64,000 nt of DNA from Misgurnus anguillicaudatus (Eukaryota; Chordata; Actinopteri; Cypriniformes; Cobitidae): contig NC_073348.2 of assembly GCF_027580225.2 (NCBI RefSeq), positions 24,186,001 to 24,250,000 on the forward strand, written 5' to 3'. Made by a program: the position numbers and the translations under genes. Below are positions 56,736 through 64,000 of the stretch, piece by piece (positions within the stretch are counted from its first letter, which is position 1; each line of letters starts with the position of its first letter). The notes under the pieces were generated by a model, which saw nothing but the letters and a program-made list of their open reading frames with translations, was not told where the DNA came from and ran no database searches.

Positions 56736-58490
56736 AATACGTCCTTAGAAGGTCACAGCCTTCAAATTGGGACACAGCTTATATTACAAAGTGCAAGGGT
56801 TATGAGAAAGAGAAGCAGAGACCAGCTCAATGAAAATAACTATAGTAAGATGCGTTTAAAAGAGTACCATACAGAAGGTGCATTATAGAGGGTTATAAAC
56901 AGGGGCGCAAATTATGTGTTCGGAGTGTTGTGTGTTGCTCGTCATTTCAAAATATGTGTTCGTTGCGTCATGTGAACCATGTGCATCATGCGTCTTTTCA
57001 AAATACGTTCCTGCTGCACATGTGTCTAATGTGACACTCACATTCACAAAATACTCACAAGACATTCACTTAAAACTCTGATTACACATGAGATTGAGTA
57101 TCTGGCAAACATGAGCGTCATTTTTACCATAAACCCCTTTAGACGCGAGTGCAGCAGGCACTTATTTTGACAAGACGCATGATGCATATGGTTCACATGA
57201 TGCACCGAACACATATTTTGCACACATGATGGGCTAAATACATGTTTGCATCGTGCACCCTCAAAAAAGAATTCACCGTCCACCACTGGTTATATATATA
57301 AAATAAATGTCTAGTGGCTATTGCAGTGCAAGTGGCAATAGAGGTAGTTATGTTAAAGGGAGTGCAAAGATGTCAATATACAGAAGACATGGCATACGCA
57401 TTATGGACAGTAGTGAACACTGAAGCTTGTAGAAGAGCAGCATTATGTGTGCAAATTATTTGTGGTGTGTTTTTTTTTTAAATAAGTGTAGTGTGTGACA
57501 GTGAGGGGAGTATTGGGAGCTTGGGTTTGGAGTTTATCTGACAGCTGAGAAAAAGAAGCTACTGAGTCTACTGTTGCAAATAATTAGAATTAGGCCTAGT
57601 GATTTTAAATGCAGAATTTTGTTTCTTCTTCATTTTCTGTCATTGTTTCTTTGTTTTCATTTGTTCAAAATCCTAAATTGATCTGTTTGGGGTTTAAAGT
57701 AGACACGAATCCTGGATTTTCACTGTGCTCCCAGACTTTTGGACCTCACTGTACATCTTCCTCCAGATGGAATCACAGAGAAGAGAGATTTGTAAAGAGA
57801 TCAAATGTTCAGAGCTTTGTCCTCACATTTCCTCGTCACCCTCGGATCATCTCATCTTCCTCTAAGCCACCCCTCCACCAACGCATGCTTCAGCTCTGTA
57901 TTGTGCTTATGCAGAGGCGATTTTCACAGCTCAATTACTTAATGCTCCTAAAGCTCTGTTTTTAATAGCCTAAACATTTGTATTTTAATTGTAGGGTGTA
58001 ATTGAATCTCTTTTCCCTCTGTGAGCTATAACAACTCAAAATGGAGAACAGGAGTGAGAAAAGTAGATGTTGATGTGGCCCAGATAGATAAGACTCACTC
58101 AACCATGTCCAAGAGGATGAAAGCCAGCGCTTTGGTTAAAGTGATTATTTTAATCTAAAACCGTGATACTCTGGCCACTGAGCTCATGAAGCTGTGCATC
58201 TGAGTTACAAATCCAATGGAGTTGTCAGTATCTTTATTTATTTATTTATTGTAAATACATTTTATTAAATAGGGAAATTGTGAGCTTATACAACAGAAAA
58301 AAAAACATAAAGTTGAAGCTTGTCATCCCAGCTCAATGTCCACAGAAGTTGTTTTTATGTTGGTGAGATTGACTAAGTTTTTATATACAACAATAATGTG
58401 ATTATTTCCCTTAATTGCAGTAAAATGTTTACAGGGTAACCCTTTTCACTCTGTTTACATGCAGTTTTTATTTTCTTATTATTTGCTGTT
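56736..58490. other. kcnip1 intron, no resolved feature
   Basis: 56880-57290 has many ATGTGTTC/CATGTG(A/T) and GATGCAC motifs, perhaps an old repeat. A 119-codon frame at 57609-57965 shows no domain. Nothing accepted. Confidence 0.4.
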
Positions 58491-58493
58491 GAT

Positions 58494-58680
58494 TGTGATC
58501 TCCTTGTTTCCTGTCTGCCATTATTGGACAAACTGATTAATCCAGGTGTGCATGATCTCAGTAGTCACAAACAAACTGATTAATCCAGGTGTGCCTGACC
58601 TCAGTAGTCACAACAACAATAATCAGACACACCTGGATGAATCAGTTTGTCCAATAATGGCAGACAGGAAACAAGGAGCT
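58494..58680. repeat. long inverted repeat with a duplicated arm segment
   Basis: CTCCTTGTTTCCTGTCTGCC then ATTATTGGACAAACTGATTA at the left pairs with AATCAGTTTGTCCAATAATG then GCAGACAGGAAACAAGGAG at the right. Between them ACAAACTGATTAATCCAGGT and the following 20 bp occur twice in tandem (58528 and 58570). Confidence 0.85.
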
Positions 58681-59506
58681 GGCTGAAGTTCAGGAAGTAA
58701 GGCAGCTGGGCATAAAGCCTATTTACTTACGTAAAATGACAAACACGTTCTTTTGGACGTATTTTGATGTTTGGTATACTGTGATAAAAACCGAAATATG
58801 ACGATGCCTGTAACGGTTTTGCTGCTGTCACGTTATTTGAGCTATTTCTGGATGAAGGCAAACTGCATGACAAAAACACACGCGCACTTCAGTTAGCGTC
58901 CGATCACACAGAACACGTTTATGGCACTGACCGGAGTTCAATTACAGGCCATGAGTCAATTTGGGAGGAATTTGATAATGTCGGTCTTGTCCACGTCAAC
59001 AGGCCCAGGAAGTAAACTGATTTACATTGGAGACGATAACTCACGTCATCGTTTACTTTGGGGTTTGTACCTTTTGCATATTGTTAACATTAATTTACGC
59101 TGGGTAATTTGAAACCAAAATGCTGGGTTATTTCAACCATTTGTTGGGTCAAATATAAACATTTTCTGGGTTAATTTAACCCACCAAGTGGTCCTTTTTT
59201 GACCTTATTTGTTAGAAAGGTTTTTTTATGTTGTGGCAATAAATTGAAGATTAATGAGCATGCTGGGTAACCCATGCGCTGGATTAAAAGTTACCCAATG
59301 TTGGGTTGTTGTAATGCAAACGGGGGGATAATAACCCAGCAGTTGGGTTAAAGCAGTGGTTCTCAATTCCATTCCTCGGGCCCCCACTCCCAGAATGTTT
59401 TAGATGTCTCCTTATATGAAACACCTGATTTCACTCATCAGGCTCCTTAATTAACACACTAACAAGCTGATGAACTGAATCATGTGTTTTTATATGTAGA
59501 CATCTA

Positions 59507-60769
59507 AGGCAATGTTCCAAATGGCGCACTTCAGGTGGGCTTTCAGTCTCGTGGCATTGAATTGCGCGTGTTCGCTTAAGCACTATTCGGACGGGATTAG
59601 CTTTCCAAATGACGTTTGAGTTTCAACGTGTCCCCCAGGACGTCTGTGATTTTATGAACCGATTCGGACGGGATTCAAATTCTCAGGCTATTCCAGAGAT
59701 GGGAGTGTCTGTTTCATGTGTTTGGGCGTTGCAGAAGATCACGTGCTCTGGATATGCGTGCTTGTAATGTAAATTGTAAAATTATTACAGAACATGTTAT
59801 TTATTAATTTAATTTTAACAAATTAAAATAAAATATACAAATCCTACTAAAGTAACGTTAGCCTACATGTTTTATATAACTGTCTGCTTATAATAAACCC
59901 AAAGAAATGAAGAAATAATGATTAATAACAATTTATTATCTTTATTAATTAACATTACCATTCTGGAGTTGAACAAGTTTGAACGGAGTTTACCTATAAC
60001 GTTACTGATAGTGATCGGTTTTAACAGTGTTTAATATTCAGCTCGTCTTGGTTTACTTATTATATTTTGCCGAATAGATTCATCCATATCTGAATGAATG
60101 GGACTCATGAAATACAATATACGCGCTTTAGTAAGACGTTATGGCAGATCACGTTGGCCAAAACACGAAATGAACCACATTTTCAAATGATATTGCGGGC
60201 AAGCACAGACATTTGCATCCGGACGGGATTACTCAGAGGACCTCCGAGTTCGGCGAAAAACAGTAGGTAAATTGCTCTGGAATTCTTACAGAGGTCATCA
60301 GAGAAAACACAGACATGGCCGATTCGGACGGGATTAAAAAGCACAATTTTCTCAGAGGTCCCCCTGTAAAACTAATCCCGTCTGAATAGGGCTTTAGTCT
60401 ACGAGTCCGTAGGGTGTCCCGTCTGTCATTTTTACGCTCCAAAGTGTGCTCATCAGCGCCCCCTTTGAACCCTTGATACGGTCTTCGGCGAAGCCCGCAC
60501 GTTAGCAGGCTTCATGCACTCTACCAACCCAGAAGTCCTTGCGAAAGAGCAATCCGACCAATCACACAACGGAAGGGAGGAGTTCACACTGATGGGCAAC
60601 TTCTCTTCCGATTTCCGGCGTGATGCTCGAGTCTGTCCCAAAATACAACTTCGGTGCACCCTTTTGGACTCGCGTCAAGAGTCCCTAGGGTCTGCACTAG
60701 ACGATGTCATCAAGTGTGCATTCTGAGGAGGTCCACATGTCCGGAGTGTGCGAATTGGGACAGGGCCTT
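59507..60769. mobile_element. M5 element, second copy, interrupted
   Basis: Left end AAGGCAATGTTCCAAATGGC, right end inverted AAAGGCCCTGTCCCAATTCG. The parts outside 59579-60393 align in reverse with the uninterrupted copy at 33346-33745. Confidence 0.7.
59579..60393. mobile_element. Harbinger-type element (CTATTCGGACGGGATTAG), innermost of the nest
   Basis: Left end AGCACTATTCGGACGGGAT, right end inverted AGCCCTATTCAGACGGGAT, 3-bp duplication TTA (59576-59578, 60394-60396). The paralogous M5 copy at 33.3 kb has a single TTA at this place. The end motif ATTCGGACGGGATT is repeated inside. 815 bp, no transposase. Confidence 0.85.
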
Positions 60770-61014
60770 TAATGGTCTGGGAGGACTGGAATTGAGAACC
60801 ACTGGGTTAAAACAACCCAATTTTAAGCCAGTTGTGTGTTTTGTCCAATATTATATAATGGGTCAAAAATAAACCAGCCATTTTTAGAGTGTGCTGAACT
60901 AACTCTGGACTAACCATTGAATGCATCCGTAAACTACCTACCTTAGTTTTATCACTCACTTATGAATCAATTCTTAAATTGCCCCTTTGTTGCACTAATG
61001 TTTGAACTTTTTCG

Positions 61015-61017
<3 letters not shown>

Positions 61018-61078
<61 letters not shown>
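61018..61078. repeat. (CT)n microsatellite before kcnip1 exon B
   Basis: About 30 uninterrupted CT units ending at CAG. Confidence 0.95.
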
Positions 61079-61081
<3 letters not shown>

Positions 61082-61302
61082 CCACATTAAAAGCTCAGAA
61101 TATGATGAGCAGCCTTCAGAGTCCACATAACAGACAGTCAGAGTAAGGTGGAAACTCAAAGGCAGCTGTAGTTAAGATTACCAACAACCTAGGGAGTAAA
61201 ATTGAGCGGTCAGAAGATAAAGAGGACGACAGGGACTAGTAATTTTTGATAAATGATATCTCAAAAACGTAGGGAAGATAAAAGTGAAGAACTCCAGTAA
61301 AA
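61079..61302 (+). other. kcnip1: presumed 5' UTR of kcnip1 exon B
   Basis: A (CT)n tract at 61018-61078 runs straight into CAG at 61078-61080, which would be a strong splice acceptor. Either this is an internal exon with its non-coding part at 61081-61302, or it is a first exon whose promoter contains the CT tract. The leader has in-frame stops and upstream ATGs. Confidence 0.45.
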
Positions 61303-61357
61303 ATGGGTGTAGTGTTGGGGACCTTTTCTTTGCACACCAAACAGGTCTACAGGACAG
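61303..61357 (+). CDS. kcnip1: kcnip1 alternative first coding exon B (myristoylated form)
   Basis: Encodes 18 residues plus one base: MGVVLGTFSLHTKQVYRT, then a GTAGGA donor in phase 1. Mammalian KChIP1 starts MGAVMGTFSS and continues to TKQ; the Gly2 that is N-myristoylated in mammals, the GTFS and TKQ stretches are kept, while the last residues differ and the peptide is about two residues shorter. Same strand and same phase as exon A 26 kb upstream, so both can splice to the same next exon, which is outside the window. Assignment recalled from memory, but two matching exons in order make it firm. Confidence 0.82.
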
Positions 61358-61535
61358 GTAGGATCTTATTTACACATATAAACATCTATAGAAACATATT
61401 TTAAAAAATTGATGTTATTTATGTGTATATGTGAGAGAAAGTAATTATGGAGTTTAGTTTAACGCAAAAAGTACATTTAGTATCTCCTTTTTATTTGTTA
61501 TTTGTATGTTCATTTCGAGAATGTGTGGGCATTTC

Positions 61536-61789
61536 TACACTCTTAGAACGAATGTGTTAAAAACAACACATTAGTGTTGATTCTGGGACAACACACTAAA
61601 TGCGTTGTCCCAGAATCCACCCATCTCTGTGTTATTATTGACATTATTAACATTTTGTGTTACTTTTAACACAACTTGTGTTATATTTTAACACAAAATG
61701 ACACACTATGTATTAAAATTACACATAATGTGTTAAAAGCTTAACACACAAAAATGTGTAAAAAGTAACACATCCTTTCTAGGAGTGTA
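61536..61789. mobile_element. MITE of TGTGTTAAAA repeats (TACACTCTTAGAA ends)
   Basis: Left end TACACTCTTAGAACGAATGT, right end inverted TACACTCCTAGAAAGGATGT. Interior of alternating TGTGTTA and TAACACA. It lies 179 bp after kcnip1 exon B. Confidence 0.75.
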
Positions 61790-62708
61790 ACATAGACATT
61801 TTTTGCATAAAACATGTTCTTAGAAGTTGAATAAAACCCATTTTGAGAAATGAGAAAACCCATTTTGGGGATGAAGTGAAAATGTTCAGTATTTCAAACA
61901 TTATTTAAGGAAGTGTCAATTAAAAGTATCTATTTTGCCAAATAAACGTGTATTTGCTTGTTGATGATGATGATGCTGTGAATGTGTTGGCATATACAGT
62001 ACTATCTCTGGCAGTACACAAGGCATTATGGGTTTGTTATGAAAGTGTCACATGGCAACATTCTAAAATAATTTCCTCCTATAATGCTCATAGCGTGCCC
62101 CAAGCCAGGAAGATGCAGGAGGGGGTGTTTTAATTTAAGATTTTAAAAAACGGAACAGATCAGACTGCAGGAATGCGATAAGAACATGCATAAAAGATGA
62201 GAAATAGGCAAACTGTTCATGATCATTCAAGCCTGAAGGTTAATTAACCTACGGTGCATGCAAACCATTTCTGATTTACAGCAGCTTTAATGCGGATAAC
62301 CTTGATGTAGAATATAAAGAAACGATGCTAGTGAAAGAAATCAACATCCACTTTGCTGTACTCACATGTAAGAGCATGTGTTTACAGTCTCTCATAAGAG
62401 AAATAGAGAGAGACACACACACATACCAAGACCTGTGTGATTATGAAACCTACGTGATTATAAAGTTCTGGGCAGAAAGACAGAACGCTTGTTTGAAGTC
62501 TTCACTAAAATCCCAAGGACTTACTGGAGATGCTTGTGTGGACACAAAATGTGTGTCGGCTTTGGCATTAGAGCCGACAGAAACATCTTGCTTAGTTCTG
62601 TGTGTGCTCGGGAATAACCAGAAGAGATTTTAGTATAAATATGGCATTACTCTAGTTTTTTTTGTAGTTGAATGGGAGTTCTTACTGTATATCAAGCAAT
62701 GAAATACT
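61790..62708. other. kcnip1 intron, no resolved feature
   Basis: AT-rich. A 103-codon plus frame (62325-62633) has no known domain. The small KChIP1b-specific exon (WWYYQYQ) was looked for and not seen. Confidence 0.4.
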
Positions 62709-62913
62709 ACACTGTTCAAAATATGTACCACATCTGTCCCTTGCAAAGGTCCTAATATGTACCATTTGGTACCAATATAATGTATCTTTAAGGTACTAAT
62801 AAGCTCACTTTGGTAGCAGTATATACCTTTGAGGTACTATATTAACTATTTAGGTGCAAAGCTGAACTTCTTAAAAAGGTACAGCCCTAGTGACAGCTGG
62901 GGTACACATTTTG
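62709..62913. mobile_element. M3 GTACC MITE, copy 2
   Basis: ATATGTACCATTTGGTACCA, TACCTTTGAGGTACTATAT, AAAAAGGTACAGCCCTAGTG: same motif order as the split copy at 19.2-20.3 kb, uninterrupted here. Confidence 0.65.
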
Positions 62914-63294
62914 ACCATTTTGTTTTCGGGCAATGCACACTTTGAATGTTTGTATTGGCCACTCAGGTTTAACTGTGTGCTCATAGTAACATCTGACAGT
63001 ATGAGATAGTTCACAAGAGATAGTTCACCCAAAAATGAAAATGTTGTCATCATTTACTCTCATGTTTTTACGAACCTGTTTAAAATTTCTTATTAATTAT
63101 TATAAATATTATATATTATTATTATATTAAAATTAACAAGATATTTTGAGAAATGTTTGTAATTAAACCAATCACAGGCCCTATTGACATGGATGTCAAT
63201 GGGTCCTTTGTATGAATTGGTTACAAACATTTCTCTAAATATCTTCCTTTGTGTTCATCATTTATACAGGTTCATAATAACATGTGAGTAACGT

Positions 63295-63673
63295 CGCATT
63301 CACACGGGGCGTAAGCGTTAACGCTTAACGGAAGGCTTGTCTAAAGCGTGGCCAACAGCCAACACTGAAAAAAATGATTCATTGAATTTAATCAATTTTT
63401 GTAAGGTAAGTGGTTGCAATCAATTTATTTAAGCTACATTTAAACAAAAAAGATTAGTAACGTAAAGTAAAATATACAACTTTTGTTTAAATGTAGCTTA
63501 AATAAATTGATTGCAACCACTTACCTTAAAAAAATTGATTAAATGTTCAACTTCTGCCGCGAGCAACGGCACTGACGCGGTGCCGACGGATCCACAATTC
63601 AGTTCGGCAACGCATGACGTCACCCATTAAAAGTGAATGGGAAGCATTAACGCTGACGCCCCGTGTGAATGCG
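63295..63673. mobile_element. MITE with CGCATTCACACGGGGCGT ends, inside M1 copy 6
   Basis: Left end CGCATTCACACGGGGCGTAA, right end inverted CGCATTCACACGGGGCGTCA, both followed by GCGTTAA. Itself split by the M6 hairpin at 63363-63543. Confidence 0.75.
63363..63543. mobile_element. M6 hairpin MITE, copy 3, right end truncated
   Basis: Starts CACTGAAAAAAATGATTC and keeps both arms (TGGTTGCAATCAATTTATTT and its inverse), but the last 20-odd bases are missing at the right. Confidence 0.75.
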
Positions 63674-63718
63674 CCGTTAGTTAAGACAGAATTTACATTT
63701 TGGGGTGAAATATCCCTT

Positions 63719-64000
63719 TTATACTGTAAATCAGTCCATCCAAATAAATGCATGTTTTTGTGATTGTTGCGGGCAAAAATCCTTGATCTTGCAGCGTGTT
63801 TTCTTAAAAAATGTGATTGAATATGTGAGCTATTTATGCAATTTTACACCACTACATCACCAGCACCAGCCTGCACAGTGGTAACAAAGCATGATGGATC
63901 CATGTTCTCATTCTGTTTACGCCAAATTCTGACATCTGAATGTCTCAAAAGAAATCGAGACTCTTCAGACCAGGCAATATTTTTCCAGTCTTCAATTGTC
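63719..64000. other. kcnip1 intron to window edge
   Basis: No feature supported. The common kcnip1 exons are expected further right. Confidence 0.4.

Larger units (their letters stand above)
59354..60804. mobile_element. hAT-type element (CAGTGGTTCTCAATTCC), inserted in M2
   Basis: Left end CAGTGGTTCTCAATTCCAT, right end inverted CAGTGGTTCTCAATTCCAG, target duplication GGTTAAAG / GGTTAAAA (59346-59353, 60805-60812; 7 of 8 match). Most of its length is a later insertion. Confidence 0.8.
59095..60891. mobile_element. M2 MITE(s), interrupted by a three-element nest
   Basis: 59095-59215 is an M2-like fragment. 59260-59345 (GCATGCTGGGTAACCCATGC) and 60805-60891 (ending ATTTTTAGAGTG) are the two parts of one M2 copy, restored when 59354-60804 is removed. 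Confidence 0.7.
63016..63718. mobile_element. M1 MITE, copy 6, interrupted
   Basis: Left arm AGAGATAGTTCACCCAAAAA, right arm end TTTTGGGGTGAAATATCCCT. An insertion at 63295-63673 splits the right arm. Confidence 0.75.

Noticed and set aside
58921..59112. 63-codon frame starting MALTGVQLQAMSQFG
   Set aside because: Plausible looking but no family recognised, no flanking splice sites and no neighbouring frames in support.
61358..64000. Further kcnip1 exons, including the small aromatic exon of the KChIP1b form
   Set aside because: No matching peptide with splice sites seen on the plus strand.

Overview
The window looks like nuclear DNA of a ray-finned fish, most likely a cyprinid. It is AT-rich and intron-rich and is packed with short TTAA- or 8-bp-duplication-flanked transposons, Tc1 debris and tRNA-derived SINEs with L2-type tails, of kinds common in carp and zebrafish genomes. 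Family names for repeats are inference from ends and memory; no database was searched.

Only two host genes can be supported. (1) 14932 down to 2863, minus strand: a parp14-like gene, a multi-macrodomain mono-ADP-ribosyltransferase of the interferon response. Fifteen coding exons join in frame into exactly 1700 codons: RRM-like N terminus, macrodomain 1, an Arg/Gly-rich linker, macrodomains 2 and 3, and a WWE domain. The PARP catalytic exons are not in the window and should lie left of base 1. An ISRE-like interferon element sits about 70 bp upstream of the start codon. (2) 34.2 kb to the right edge, plus strand: the 5' end of kcnip1 (KChIP1, a calcium-binding auxiliary subunit of Kv4 channels). 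Two alternative first coding exons are visible, at 34959-35046 and 61303-61357, each ending in phase 1. The common EF-hand exons are beyond base 64000. The two genes are divergently arranged, with about 19-20 kb of non-coding, repeat-filled DNA between them.

Layout: 1-2862, intron of parp14-like holding a hAT-type element and a dead Tc1 copy; 2863-14932, parp14-like exons, with further transposons in introns (7430-8195 and 11.8-14.1 kb); 15.0 kb, promoter; 15.0-34.2 kb, intergenic repeats, including an element with a broken RecQ-like helicase frame (19264-20170); 34.2-35.05 kb, kcnip1 first exon A; 35.05-61.0 kb, kcnip1 intron with several nested transposon stacks (36.1-38.6 kb, 45.4-47.9 kb, 59.1-60.9 kb); 61.08-61.36 kb, kcnip1 first exon B; 61.36-64.0 kb, next intron with another nest at 63.0-63.7 kb.

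The two genes have no evident functional link. The most informative material outside them is the transposon archaeology: several insertions have exact target-site duplications, one has an empty-site paralogue inside the window, and their relative order can be read. No CRISPR, rRNA, functional tRNA or intact transposase gene was seen.
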